Source of the DNA: Microcoleus vaginatus HSN003
GTDB lineage: Bacteria; Cyanobacteriota; Cyanobacteriia; Cyanobacteriales; Microcoleaceae
Length of the DNA stretch: 64,000 nt
Direction: 5' to 3'
Assembly: GCF_022701255.1 (NCBI RefSeq)
Contig: NZ_CP031705.1
Coordinates: 4,898,001 to 4,962,000, forward strand
Shown piece by piece: positions 1 to 10,278 of the stretch (its first letter is position 1; each line of letters opens with the position of its first letter). A program made the translations under genes and the position numbers. Under the pieces are notes generated by a model. It was not told where the DNA came from. It was given only the letters and a program-made list of their open reading frames with translations, and ran no database searches.

Positions 1-1974
1 TGTATGAACTCTGCACCAAAAGAGAGTTCCATCTTTCTTTTTATTGTGGACTTCATATTTCGCTTCCCCGCTTTGTTCAATTTGAGTGAGGATATCTCGA
101 ACGGTTACATCTGGTGTAACCTTTGTATCGACATAATTCAAGACACCAACGGATTGACCTGCGAGTTCGCCCTCTGTGTAGCCAAACATAGCGTCAAATG
201 TAGGATTGGTGTAGACGATCGTGAGGTCGGAGGCTTTAATCAAACACACTCCTCCTCCCATGTTATTCATGATAATACTTTGAATTTCTAGCGTTTCTTG
301 AGCTTCTTTTCTGGCGGTAATTTCTTGAATTTGAGAAATAAAATGCAGTGGATTTCCCTGTCCATCTTGTACTACCGAGCCATTAAGAATAATCCAAATA
401 ATATGTCCTTGTTTATGGAAATACCGTTTTTCCAGTTGGTAAGTTGAAATTGTTCCTGCTAATAGTTCCTGGGCATAAGTAAGATCCCCGTCTAAATCGT
501 CAGGATGGGTAATGTCTTGGAAAGTTAATGCTAACAACTCTTCGGAGGAGTAGCCAAGAATCTGACATAAGGCAGGATTGACTTTAATCCAGTTCCCATC
601 AAGTGAAACGATCGCCATCCCGATAGAGGCATCTTCAAACGCATGGCGAAATTGCTCTTCACTGTTTCGTAAAGCCATCTCAATTTGTTTGCGATCGCTA
701 ATATCGCGCAGAATAACAGTAAATACCGTTTCGTCTCCCATCTCCAGCCTAGAAATAGAGGCTTCAGCCGAAAACTGTGTTCCATCTCGACGACGACCCA
801 AAATCTCGCCTCGTTCTCCCATTCTTCGTGCTCTGGTAGGAGAGTGTGCAAATTGTTTGATATGCTGCGGATGTGCATCTCTAAACTGTTCTGGCAGCAG
901 TAAATTCAGTGGCTCCCCTAAAATGTCCTCCATTTTATAGCCAAACATCTTTTCTGCCCCTTGATTAAACAGGGTAATGCGTTGAGTGCGATCGACTGAA
1001 ATAATTGCATCATTGGCTATTTCTAGAATTCCCGCAAAACGAGTCTGCGATTTTTGTAAAGCATCTGTTCGTTCAGCGACAAGAATTTCTAAATTTTCGT
1101 TAAGTTTTTTAATTTCTTTTTCGGCTTGTTGGCCCTTGTAATCTATCTGGTTCAAAAAGCGAGCCGTCGTCAAGATGAGAATTGAGAACGTGACAACCAT
1201 AAGAGTTGAACGCAATGTATAGCCAAAATTAGCGTTATACCAGCCTAATTTTTGTCCCTGAAGAGTGAACCAGTTCAGTGTCACTGGAAAGATTGTCGCC
1301 CAAGGCAGCAACCACCGAACCATTACTCCGCCGACCTGGGGACTGGTTACTACTTGCATTAATCCTTCGTTGGGGCGGAGCAATAAAATTCCTCCATAGA
1401 GGGTGAAAAAGGCAACGATCGTGTTTATGGGTTGAGTCGTCCTAACTGTAACCAACCTTTCAAGAATATCGACATGGAATAGGTGTGCAAATAAAGCTAG
1501 TAGAGAAATTAAAGCTGCAACACTACTCAAAATCTGAGCCAACCAAGTATGCCGTTGGGAATTTTGCCCTACCAGTAACAATCCTACTCCCATCAGCACA
1601 AAATTTAGGGCGGTATTGACTCCCATTCTTCCCGGATAACGAGTCGCTGAAGACACGAAATCTCGGAAAAGCCACTCATCAATACCCAGCTTCCAACCAA
1701 AAATATACTGGCTCAGCGTCAACAGACTGATGATGATTATGAATCCTGCTATCCCTTGAGCGATGCGATTGTGCAGTCGGATTCTTTGGTACTGCAACAA
1801 TCTCAAAGACACTCCAGCCAACAAAAAGCAAATTGCCGAGTTTGCTTTCATGGTCGAAGTCATACCGGGAAAACCACTTTTGAGTAGGGAGATGTCAAAT
1901 TGCCAACCCAGCAGCACGAGACATCCGATCGCAATGACGAGTATACTTGCCATGTGAGAAATGCGCTGGTTCAT
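1..1974 (-). CDS. membrane-anchored multi-PAS sensor protein (C-terminus beyond left edge)
   Basis: An open frame runs from ATG (complement 1974-1972) to the left edge without a stop: 658 codons, 3' partial. The first ~270 residues hold about seven hydrophobic segments, an integral membrane sensing region. A short coiled coil follows (about 275-305, 'AERTDALQKSQTRF' type linker), then at least three PAS/PAC units of the 'GILEIANDAIISVD', 'FRHAFEDASIGMAIV' and 'IIMNNMGGGVCLIKA' kind. The output domain, probably a histidine kinase or GGDEF, lies outside the window. It is divergent from the REC-GGDEF-EAL gene at 2221 across about 250 bases, so the two may form one signalling pair; that link is inference. 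Ligand unknown. Confidence 0.85.
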   Translation of the reverse strand, partial: MNQRISHMASILVIAIGCLVLLGWQFDISLLKSGFPGMTSTMKANSAICFLLAGVSLRLLQYQRIRLHNRIAQGIAGFIIIISLLTLSQYIFGWKLGIDEWLFRDFVSSATRYPGRMGVNTALNFVLMGVGLLLVGQNSQRHTWLAQILSSVAALISLLALFAHLFHVDILERLVTVRTTQPINTIVAFFTLYGGILLLRPNEGLMQVVTSPQVGGVMVRWLLPWATIFPVTLNWFTLQGQKLGWYNANFGYTLRSTLMVVTFSILILTTARFLNQIDYKGQQAEKEIKKLNENLEILVAERTDALQKSQTRFAGILEIANDAIISVDRTQRITLFNQGAEKMFGYKMEDILGEPLNLLLPEQFRDAHPQHIKQFAHSPTRARRMGERGEILGRRRDGTQFSAEASISRLEMGDETVFTVILRDISDRKQIEMALRNSEEQFRHAFEDASIGMAIVSLDGNWIKVNPALCQILGYSSEELLALTFQDITHPDDLDGDLTYAQELLAGTISTYQLEKRYFHKQGHIIWIILNGSVVQDGQGNPLHFISQIQEITARKEAQETLEIQSIIMNNMGGGVCLIKASDLTIVYTNPTFDAMFGYTEGELAGQSVGVLNYVDTKVTPDVTVRDILTQIEQSGEAKYEVHNKKKDGTLFWCRVHT

Positions 1975-2029
1975 AAATCGGCTGCTTAGGTTGAAACAAT
2001 CTTCTTATGATGTTAGGCGAAGCGAAGAA

Positions 2030-2102
2030 GGGCGACCACGGGGGAACTGCTCCTACCCGAACAATGCAGACTTTGTAGGGCTGCGCCCCCCGTGGTTGCC
2101 CC
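2030..2102. repeat. imperfect inverted repeat in divergent promoter region
   Basis: Arms of about 15 bases (GGGCGACCACGGGGG at 2030 and its near-complement ending at 2101) enclose about 42 bases. It lies between two divergent signalling genes. It looks like a dispersed palindromic repeat rather than a terminator, as no T-run follows. Confidence 0.6.
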
Positions 2103-2220
2103 ATATCTCGGGGATCGCAAGAATTGTTTGTGGGTAAAGTAACCTTTTTAACCGAATAATTCAACTATACTATTTGTGCATAGGTTTATATTCCTCTAGC
2201 AGGAAACTAGGGAAATCAGT

Positions 2221-4394
2221 ATGATTGTCGATAGAACTCGCGATAAGATTAGCGATCCAGCTACAAACTACCGAGGCAATATTTTAATTGTTGATGATTT
2301 GCCTGATAACCTGCGTCTTCTCAGGGATACTTTGAGCGCAGAGGGTTATAAAGTTCGCAGTGCTATAACAGGGACAATGGCGCTCAGAGCTGCCCAATTG
2401 CCATCGACGGAGCTAATTTTACTCGATATTAAATTGCCTGATATTGATGGTTATGAAGTGTGTAAAAAATTAAAGGCTGACCAACGCACCGCTGACATTC
2501 CAATAATTTTTTTGAGCGCACTAAATGAAACTTTTAATAAGGTTCAAGGGCTGGCTGCGGGAGGGGTAGATTATATTGCTAAGCCATTTCAAGTCGAAGA
2601 AGTATTAGCTCGTGTCGAAACCCACCTAACTATCGGAAGGCTGCAACAAAGACTCCAAAACCAAAATTTACTTTTATTGAAAGAAATTGAAGAACGGCAA
2701 CGTCTCGAAGAGTCTCTCTTTGCCGAAAAGGAATTGGCTCAAGTGACACTGCAATCAATTGGTGATGGGGTTATTACTACAGATGCCCAAGGTAATGTGA
2801 CATATTTCAATCCTATAGCTGAGCGGCTGACAGGCTGGAAAACTCATGAGGTTCAAGGAGTTCCTTTTTCTACAGTCTTCCTAATTGTCGATCAAGTAAC
2901 GCGAGAGCCAGTAGAGAATCCTATAAACAAGGCTCTATTAGAAGAGCGAATTGTGGGCTTAGCTAACAATACTATTCTGATTGCCCATGATGGAACCGAG
3001 TATCCCATTGCTGACTCGGCCGCACCGATTCGAGACCGCCAAGGTCAAATTATTGGGGCAGTCATGGTCTTTCATGATGTTACTGAGTCGCGCTATCTCA
3101 CCCGTCAACTCTCTTGGGAAGCGAATCACGATGCCCTGACGGGGTTAATCAACCGTCGAAGATTTGAGGAGGAGCTAGTCGAGGCGATCGCCTCTGTTGA
3201 AGATAGCAATCAGCAGCATGCTCTCTGTTATTTAGATTTAGATCAGTTCAAAGTTGTTAACGATAGCGTAGGTCATATTGCTGGCGATGAGTTACTGCGC
3301 CAAATCACCGCACTTATTCAACAGGGAGTCCGTGCTAATGATATGCTGGCTCGCTTGGGAGGTGATGAATTTGGTATTTTGCTCACTCAATGTTCGATCT
3401 CTCAAGCAGCTCAGATTGCGGAAAACCTCAAAGACCTAGTACATCAGTTCCGGTTTATTTGGAATGGCAAAACCTTTATCATCGGAGTCAGCATTGGAGT
3501 TGTTGCTATTGACCAAACCAGCCAAGATTTGAGGGAGCTTCTGGGAGCGGCTGATGCAGCTTGTTATGCCGCCAAAGCCAGAGGCCGCAACTGTGTTCAT
3601 ATTTATCGTCTAGATGATAGCGAACTAATTAAACAACGTGGTGAGAGGCAGTTAATTTCCAAAATCAGCCGAGCGCTGGAAACCAATAGTTTTTGTCTCT
3701 ACTACCAAAAGATTGTTTCTATTACCTCTAAACCATTAGTAGAGCATTATGAGATTTTGCTCAGAATGCGGGACGAAAATGGACAAATAGTATCTCCCAA
3801 TGATTTTATTCCCGCCGCCGAGCGGTACGGCTTGATAACTGAGATAGATTGTTGGGTAATTGAAACTTTTTTCTCGAATTATCACAATTTGCCGGAGAAA
3901 GATGTTCTTACTCAAGGCTTGTATACGATAAATCTTTCTGGGGCTAGCATTAGTAACAAGCAGTTTCTGAGGTTTTTAATCGAACAATTTCCTCGCTACA
4001 AAGTCCCCCACAAACCATTGGTTTTGAAATCACGGAAACCGCAGCGATCGCAAATTTTGAGGAAGCCAGATATTTCATAAGCGAGCTCAAAAAAATTGGC
4101 TGTCGCTTTGCTCTAGATGATTTTGGCAGTGGATTGAGTTCGTTTGCGTATCTGATGAATTTACCAGTGGATTATCTAAAAATAGATGGAGCTTTTGTCA
4201 AAAATATTAGTCAGAATTTGATTTCTCAAGCGCTCGTTGAAGGCTTTAATAGTATTGCCCATGCGATGAATCTCGAAACTATAGCTGAGTTTGTCGAAGA
4301 CGAGGCTATCTTAGAAAAATTGCGGGAGATTGGAGTAGATTATGCTCAGGGTTATGGGATCGGCCGCCCTGTTCCTATTAATTTTAATCGCTAG
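2221..4394 (+). pseudogene. REC-PAS-GGDEF-EAL response regulator with frameshift in the EAL domain
   Basis: Encodes a putative cyclic-di-GMP turnover regulator. Receiver domain about 20-140 (phospho-acceptor in 'LILLDIKLPD'), short coiled coil, PAS about 175-290, GGDEF about 300-465 with intact 'LGGDEF', then EAL starting with 'EILLRM'. The frame closes at 4080 within the EAL domain, but the rest of EAL continues in the +2 frame to 4394 ('ALDDFGSGLSSF', 'DYLKIDGAFV', 'YAQGYGIGRP'). Adding one C to the CCCCC run at 4005-4009 restores the family sequence 'VPPQTIGFEITET' and one frame of about 724 codons. This is either a real inactivating mutation or a base-calling error. As written the phosphodiesterase half is broken while GGDEF remains. 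Confidence 0.85.
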
Positions 4395-4571
4395 CGATCG
4401 CACTCAGGCAGCGAACCCATTGCCTCACGCCTGCGCCCGGTATGCAGGCTTCCAAGAGTCGATCGCCCGCTGCTACAAGGGTGACTCAATTTACTGTGTC
4501 ACATTGAGATCGAATGTGCTGTAATTGTAAAGGATTGAGTGTTCTATTGGAAATAAACCGGAAAATTTGCC

Positions 4572-5516
4572 ATGAAAGCAGTTGCGTTCGATCGCTACGG
4601 TTCAGCCGAGGAATTGCGGTACCGAGAGTTGGAAAAGCCGATCGCCAAATCCAACGAATTGTTAGTGCGAGTTCGCGCTAGCAGCGTCAATCCCGTAGAC
4701 TGGAAAATCCGGCAAGGACATCTGCAACTATTAACAGGATTTAACTTTCCTCGAATTGTCGGTTCTGATATATCGGGAGTTGTCGTGGAAGTCGGCCGGG
4801 AAGTCACCAAATTTCAACCCGGAGATGAAGTTTATACTTTCTTAAATCCCATGAGTGGGGGTGCTTGTGCGGAATACGCTGTTGTGGCAGAATCGGATGC
4901 GGCAATTAAACCGAAAAACATCACTCATGCAGAAGCAGCAGCAGTACCGATCGCAGGTTTAACTGCTTTGCAAGCGCTCAGGGATTTGGGTCAAATTCAA
5001 GCAGGAAACAAAGTATTGATTAACGGCGCTTCCGGCGGAGTCGGCACTTTTGCCGTGCAAGTTGCGAAAGCAATGAATGCAGAAGTAACGGGAGTTTGCA
5101 GTGCTAAAAACATAGAATTTATCAAGACTTTGGGAGCAGATTTTGTCCTGGATTACGCGGAAGTTGACTTTACTCAACAAACACAAAAATATGATATAAT
5201 TTTAGATGCTGTGGGAACAAAAACATTTTCTGAATGCGAAAAAGTGCTGCAACCAGAGGGAGTTTATATCTCGACTTTGCCAAGTTTCGAGAACCTCGCA
5301 CCGATGTTAACGAGCTGGTTTTTATCGGGTAAAAAAGCTAAATTCATTCTAGCCAATGCCAATCCCAGCGATTTAGGGGCTTTGCGGGAGTTAATAGAAT
5401 CCGATAAAGTTGAGCCGATTGTCGATCGCACTTACAGCTTACAAGAAGTAGCAGCAGCCCACGCTTACAGCGAAACGGGCCGCGCGATCGGCAAAATTGC
5501 GATCGTGATTGAGTAA
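4572..5516 (+). CDS. NADP-dependent quinone reductase-like MDR oxidoreductase
   Basis: A 314-residue zinc-independent medium-chain dehydrogenase/reductase. The GroES-like N-terminal half contains 'SSVNPVDWKIRQG' and 'VGSDISGVVVEVG'. The Rossmann nucleotide-binding loop is 'INGASGGVGTFAVQVAKA' (about 150-167), and full length matches quinone oxidoreductases and enoyl reductases. The zinc-ligand cysteines of alcohol dehydrogenases are absent, fitting NAD(P)H:quinone or enone reduction in the cytosol. It stands alone, 55 bases after the preceding reading frame region, so context does not refine the substrate. Confidence 0.85.
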   Translation: MKAVAFDRYGSAEELRYRELEKPIAKSNELLVRVRASSVNPVDWKIRQGHLQLLTGFNFPRIVGSDISGVVVEVGREVTKFQPGDEVYTFLNPMSGGACAEYAVVAESDAAIKPKNITHAEAAAVPIAGLTALQALRDLGQIQAGNKVLINGASGGVGTFAVQVAKAMNAEVTGVCSAKNIEFIKTLGADFVLDYAEVDFTQQTQKYDIILDAVGTKTFSECEKVLQPEGVYISTLPSFENLAPMLTSWFLSGKKAKFILANANPSDLGALRELIESDKVEPIVDRTYSLQEVAAAHAYSETGRAIGKIAIVIE

Positions 5517-5720
5517 TGAAGGCACGACACGGATTTTGACACCGCTACAGGGATTAATTATCGATCGTTCCTTCTGCTGCTGAAGTCAGAATAAAGAATG
5601 AAGAAGGAAGTCGGAGCAATTATGAAATAACTATTCTCAATTTCCAATTTCCAATTAATTACCACTTTCCAATTAGCCCTTCCCTCTTCCCAGTTACCCC
5701 TTACCAATTACCCATTCCCT

Positions 5721-6566
5721 ATGACTTCTCCCTCAAACTTGGAGACATCCGAACAAGGTTCCGACAACAACCTCGAAGCAATTAGCCCGGAAAACAGCAT
5801 TGCACCAATGGCAGGCGGTGTGCTGGGTTCCCGCAACCTAGAAAACGAATTTCTCGACGAACTTCCCGACGAAGTTGAGATGTCTTTATTCGACCATTTA
5901 GAAGAATTGCGCCAGCGACTTTTCTACTCGCTAATTGCAGTAGCAATCGCAGTAATTGGTTGCTTTTTCACCGTTAAACCCATCGTGCAACTGCTAGAAG
6001 TACCCGCCGGGCCCGTCAAGTTTCTGCAACTAGCTCCCGGCGAGTATTTCTTTGTTTCTATCGAAGTAGCCGGATACAGCGGTTTGCTGATCGCCACTCC
6101 GTTTATTTTTTACCAGATAGCGCTGTTTGTTCTCCCCGGCTTGACTCGCAAAGAACGCAGGTTGCTGGGGCCGGTGTTTTTCGGATCGAGTTTCCTATTT
6201 TTGGGCGGTTTAGTATTTGCTTACATCGCTTTGATTCCGGCGGCGCTCAACTTCTTTGTTACCTATGGAGCGGATGTTGTAGAGCAGTTGTGGTCGATCG
6301 ACAAATACTTTAAATTTGTGCTGCTGTTAATGTTCAGCACCGGCTTAGCTTTTCAAATCCCGATTCTCCAAGTATTGCTCGGCGTTTTGGGCATAGTTTC
6401 TTCCAACCAAATGCTCTCCGGCTGGCGGTATGTAGTCTTGGGAGCGGCAGTTTTGGGAGCGGTGTTAACGCCTTCTACTGACCCTTTAACGCAAAGTCTT
6501 TTAGGAGGTGCGGTGCTGAGCTTGTATTTTGGCGGCGTTGGTTTGGTGAAGCTTTTAGGACGATGA
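5721..6566 (+). CDS. tatC: Sec-independent protein translocase TatC
   Basis: TatC is the multi-spanning receptor of the twin-arginine translocase, which moves folded proteins such as the Rieske protein into or across thylakoid and plasma membranes. This 281-residue protein has a ~55-residue polar N-terminal extension, then the signature '[25 protein letters not shown]' region and about six hydrophobic helices. '[22 protein letters not shown]' is the conserved loop. petC, a Tat substrate, lies about 5 kb downstream, a linkage broken here by an RTX gene, an insertion sequence and ccmK. A hairpin follows the stop codon. Confidence 0.95.
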   Translation: MTSPSNLETSEQGSDNNLEAISPENSIAPMAGGVLGSRNLENEFLDELPDEVEMSLFDHLEELRQRLFYSLIAVAIAVIGCFFTVKPIVQLLEVPAGPVKFLQLAPGEYFFVSIEVAGYSGLLIATPFIFYQIALFVLPGLTRKERRLLGPVFFGSSFLFLGGLVFAYIALIPAALNFFVTYGADVVEQLWSIDKYFKFVLLLMFSTGLAFQIPILQVLLGVLGIVSSNQMLSGWRYVVLGAAVLGAVLTPSTDPLTQSLLGGAVLSLYFGGVGLVKLLGR

Positions 6567-6574
6567 GAATTAAG

Positions 6575-6633
6575 AATAGCAGACAATGTAAAAGTTACCG
6601 AACATCTGAATTTTAAAATTGTCTGCTATTTTT
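6575..6633 (+). terminator. hairpin downstream of tatC
   Basis: Perfect 13-base arms (AATAGCAGACAAT at 6575-6587; complement at 6618-6630) followed by TTT, 9 bases after the tatC stop. The 30-base loop is long, so efficiency is uncertain. Confidence 0.55.
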
Positions 6634-7236
6634 AGCCGAGATTGGGATTGTTGTCAACTTATCTTAAAAACATTGCTTCAGCTATTTTGAGGGCGAATGC
6701 CCTATTTACTTAAGTAAGGTTATAAACATTGTGTAAAGCTAAGCTTCTCAGCTATTTGAGTAAGTTGATTGTTTTATATGATAATCTTTGCTGATTTAGT
6801 GTCTGTTTGATAAGTTTTTAAAATAAAATATAAAATTCATATTAGCAAAGTTTAGTGTTAGGTGTCTGGGGTCAAGGTTTTGAGCCTTAATTCACACTAT
6901 TCTTTAGGCGATCGGGCTGACCATCATAAGTTATTTTAATAAGTTAGTTTTTAAGGTTTACATGAAGATTTGAAACGAGCCGATCCTTAGTATTCGATCG
7001 AGAGATAACATACCAACACAGTGAAATTACTGAAAAAGAACGTAAAACTTCAGCAAGAGAGTCAACCTGGCTCACTGAAGTCTAGCTATATCTTTTGAGT
7101 TTCCTGGCTGCCTAAGATAGGAGACTTGTTGGTTTTTTGGGCGGATTTTTTAGTAAGTTCATTTGAAAAATCCACACTGTAGATTTTTACCTTTTTGACG
7201 GTTTCAGTTTCTTAATCTCAATCGGAAATTAAATAT
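6634..7236. other. AT-rich intergenic region before the RTX gene
   Basis: About 600 bases with no convincing reading frame. It is noticeably AT-rich and probably holds the RTX gene promoter; I could not pick a single promoter with confidence. Confidence 0.5.
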
Positions 7237-7918
7237 ATGGCAACAAGAACTGGCACTCCTGGCCCTGACTACTTATTCATACCGGTTTTCTTTTTCCGGC
7301 CGCCTAATGACATCATCTATGGCCTGGCAGGAAATGACACTCTCTTGGGCTTGAAGGGCGAGGACACTCTCTATGGCGGGGAGGGTGATGACTGCCTTTA
7401 TGGCGGGGTTGGCAATGACTTGCTCTATGGCGCGACTGGCAGTGACTCACTTGATGGTGGGACTGGCAATGATGGGCTCTCTGGCGGGGAGGATGATGAC
7501 TCACTTGATGGCGGGACTGGCAATGACACTCTCTATGGCGAGGATGGTTATTACTCACTTGATGGCGGGACTGGCGATGATCTTCGCGTGGCCCATTTTC
7601 GCCCGGACGGTTCTGGCGGCGATGATTATCTCGTGGGTGGTTCTGGCAATGACTTGCTCTATGGCGGCTATCGCATCGACACAGTATCTTACACGAGTGC
7701 GAGAACTGGTATCAATCTTCAGTTGGAGCCCGTCGGCGACGGTTCTGGGTTAGGCAGGACTACCGATGGGTTGGGCGGTGTAGACTCGCTTTCGGGCCTT
7801 GAAGTCGTTATCGGTTCTAACTTCGACGACACCTTAGTTTTGGAGTTTAGACTAAGCACAAATTGACTCAGCTAACGCTGAGTGAAATTCTAGTGAATTT
7901 AGAAAGAGTTTTCTAAGG

Positions 7919-9262
7919 TTAAATTACGAATTTGGGAGAGTTTTGGAACCGACCTTTACCCTTTTTGACCACGGGATAGCGACATCTTTGAGCGCGCAGT
8001 TTACCGGATGACCATCCAGCCGATTTTCCTCGGGATTTGGGAGCAACAGCCGGACTCCCAATCCTAATTAAAAGTGGAAGCATTGATTGTGCAACCCTTC
8101 CAGGTGTCAATTCAGGGAGAGGCTTTTGCCAGGGTAGACGAATTTCCCTGACTAAATCTTGAGCTAACCATAATTGCCAAGTTAGCAATGGCATCAAATC
8201 ACTCCATCGTTCACATTGTTCTGGAGTGCTTAGCTTCGGAATTGTCCAATGCAATGTTTGTTTCGCTAAGCGATACCAGTGTTCGATGGCAAAACGACGT
8301 AGATATAGTTGCCAAATTTCTGTAAGAGGTGGCATTTGAACACCAACCCAAACTAACCACAAAGGTTGAGTTTTTAATTGACCCGTTACAGTGTCTAAGC
8401 GTTCTACTAAAATCAGAGTCATCGGATGTTTGGGACTACCTCGGAAATGTAAGTTATCCCATGTTCTCAACCTGATTCGTCCGAGTTTCGGCTCAAGGGA
8501 TTCCAGGGTTTGTTCTGGTTCCCACCAGCTTGAGGAGTCGTTAAGCTTAAACTGGTTTCCATGAATTTTTGGCCGTCCTCTACCACTATAGGCTGGGGGT
8601 GTTGACCATAAGCAACGATTGGAGCGAATACGCATTAGTTTATCAGCGGCGATCGCAGCAGTAGCTTTAACCAGAGGGGCGCACCCATACTCACTATCAA
8701 ATAGGGCGATGGGTCTATTCTGAAGATATTCACAGACTTGTGCCAATTGTTCAGCGCCTTTACCGATTGGGTTGTCCCAACTGGTAATACGTTCGTGTCT
8801 TAATGGCAGCGCCCAACTCCCGCTAATCGTTGGTATCAGTGCGATCGTACTATATCCTTGACCGATACCAACAGGTATGCCGTGAGGTAAGGCTGTGGGT
8901 TGATGTTCATAGGTCCGTTCTTTGAGAGTAGGTGCATGGGGTCTCAACCATGCTGTATGATCGATCGCTAATACTGGACGTTCCACTTGTGACATCTGTT
9001 GGATATATAGTTGCATCAATTGGTCTCGGTCTGGTCTACAATCTTGCAGCGCTTCGTAGACGCTTGACCACTCACGCCGAAATAAGGGATTGAGGGCTAA
9101 ATCTCCTAAACATGAGACGTGGCGAGTCGTCATTATCGCGTCTGCTAGTTCAAAGGTGGCGTCTTTGGCATTGCCGAGACATTCATAAGCTTGTTGACGA
9201 AATTCCCGTAATTGTTCAAACTTCATGGCAGGTAGATTTGAGATTTTTAGCTGAATTCTCAA
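7919..9262 (-). CDS. IS4-superfamily DDE transposase
   Basis: 447 residues if started at 9262; an ATG at 9226 ('MKFEQLREFRQQAY') is an equally good start. Catalytic acidic residues are visible in 'VLAIDHTAW' and 'IALFDSEYG'. The C-terminal 'YLRRFAIEHWYRLAKQ' fits the IS4 Y-x2-R-x3-E-x6-K signature exactly, so all three catalytic positions are kept. The frame is uninterrupted, suggesting activity. The C-terminal tail is basic. Confidence 0.9.
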   Translation of the reverse strand: MRIQLKISNLPAMKFEQLREFRQQAYECLGNAKDATFELADAIMTTRHVSCLGDLALNPLFRREWSSVYEALQDCRPDRDQLMQLYIQQMSQVERPVLAIDHTAWLRPHAPTLKERTYEHQPTALPHGIPVGIGQGYSTIALIPTISGSWALPLRHERITSWDNPIGKGAEQLAQVCEYLQNRPIALFDSEYGCAPLVKATAAIAADKLMRIRSNRCLWSTPPAYSGRGRPKIHGNQFKLNDSSSWWEPEQTLESLEPKLGRIRLRTWDNLHFRGSPKHPMTLILVERLDTVTGQLKTQPLWLVWVGVQMPPLTEIWQLYLRRFAIEHWYRLAKQTLHWTIPKLSTPEQCERWSDLMPLLTWQLWLAQDLVREIRLPWQKPLPELTPGRVAQSMLPLLIRIGSPAVAPKSRGKSAGWSSGKLRAQRCRYPVVKKGKGRFQNSPKFVI

Positions 9263-9277
9263 TCTTCTACCCTTACG

Positions 9278-9312
9278 CTGTCTGTTGAAACTATCGCAGA
9301 CAGTTTTTTTTT
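9278..9312 (+). terminator. strong rho-independent terminator inside the IS, facing the transposase
   Basis: Stem CTGTCTG (9278-9284) / CAGACAG (9297-9303), then nine T. It terminates plus-strand transcription, such as read-through from the RTX promoter, and so would keep antisense transcripts from the opposite end off the transposase start region only partly. It also blocks expression of the downstream RTX half. Confidence 0.85.
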
Positions 9313-10278
9313 GAGGTTGTCAGCCGAAGAGAACGTCAACGGTCGTCGGCATCTATGCTAGTGGTTGAGCCTCATAGCTCTTCACCAGCGACCATTGCCG
9401 TTCTTAAGTTGAAATCTAACCGTGCTTTAAGAGGTGCTTAGTCTAAACTCCAGTTAGTTGGCGGGAGCGACAATGAAACGCTCTTGGGCGGACGCGGTAA
9501 TGACTCTTTGTCGGGTCGTGCTGGGAATGACTTGCTCAATGGTGGAGATGGCATCGACACAGTATCTTACAGTGGTGGAAGAGCGGGCGTCTATCTCCAG
9601 TTGGGGGCAGTCGGCGACGGGTCTGGGTTAGGTCGGGCTTCCGACGAGCTAGGTGGCATAGACTCGCTCTCCGGCATCGAAGTAGCGATAGGTTCTAGGT
9701 ATAACGATACTCTCCTTGGTGGAGACGGCAGCGAAACGTTGATTGGCGGGGAGGGCGACGACTTATTGTTTGGCTTCAGCGGCGATGACTATCTCGTTGG
9801 TGGCAGCGGGGCTGACAAGTTTAGGCTTTGGAGGAGTTCGGGAATAGATACTGTTGCTGACTTCAAGCAAGGTGAAGATAAACTTTTGGTACGTTCTGGC
9901 GCTCCGTTTTTGGTAAGTTCTCGCTTTCCGTTTAGGGTACGTTCTCGCGCTCCGTTTACAGACATAATTTCTCAGTTGAATGGTTCAGATACCGAGATTC
10001 GTCAGAATGGCCAAATCATCGGAATTCTGAAGGGAGTTCAGATCACAATCACCGCCAGTGATTTGATTACTGGGTGATTGTATTATCTGCGTTGATCGGC
10101 GTTAATCTGCGGTTAAGAGTTCCAAGTTATTCTGGCTGTTGTTTCGGCAAAATATACCGCAGATAAACACAGCACAAAAATATAGCGACTCGGCCAAAAA
10201 ATATAGAGACGCGATCGCCCGCGCCTCTATAATTACTAAAAGTTAAAATTCAACACCAAAGTTTTGTCAAAACTTTGA

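Larger units (their letters stand above)
7840..9453. mobile_element. IS4-type insertion sequence, complete, with 6-bp target duplication
   Basis: 1,614 bases bounded by 19-base perfect inverted ends (TGGAGTTTAGACTAAGCAC at the left, complement at 9434-9452) apart from the outermost base. The host sequence TTAGTT is duplicated at 7834-7839 and 9454-9459. It carries one transposase gene on the minus strand, opposite to the interrupted RTX gene. The intact ends, intact transposase and exact duplication indicate a recent insertion. Confidence 0.92.
7237..10077 (+). pseudogene. RTX-type calcium-binding repeat protein, split by an insertion sequence
   Basis: Two halves of one gene flank an IS. The first (7237-7839) and second (9460-10077) rejoin exactly in frame at a duplicated TTAGTT, giving about 406 residues. 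The product is dominated by glycine-aspartate nonapeptides (GGxGxDxLx: 'GGVGNDLLYGATGSD', 'GGEGDDLLFGFSGDD'), which form a calcium-binding beta-roll in secreted type I exported proteins. The C-terminus ('KFRLWRSSGIDTVADFKQGEDKLLV') is the usual end module of such proteins. There is no classical signal peptide, as expected for C-terminal secretion signals. As it stands the protein is truncated after about 200 residues plus a few IS-encoded ones, so probably non-functional. Export partner genes are not present. Confidence 0.88.

Noticed and set aside
4342..4524. 60-codon frame with a hydrophobic N-terminus
   Set aside because: It overlaps the genuine end of the EAL domain in another frame and has no ribosome site or family resemblance.
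7313..7558. His/Cys-rich minus-strand frame in the RTX gene
   Set aside because: It is the antisense shadow of glycine-aspartate repeats.
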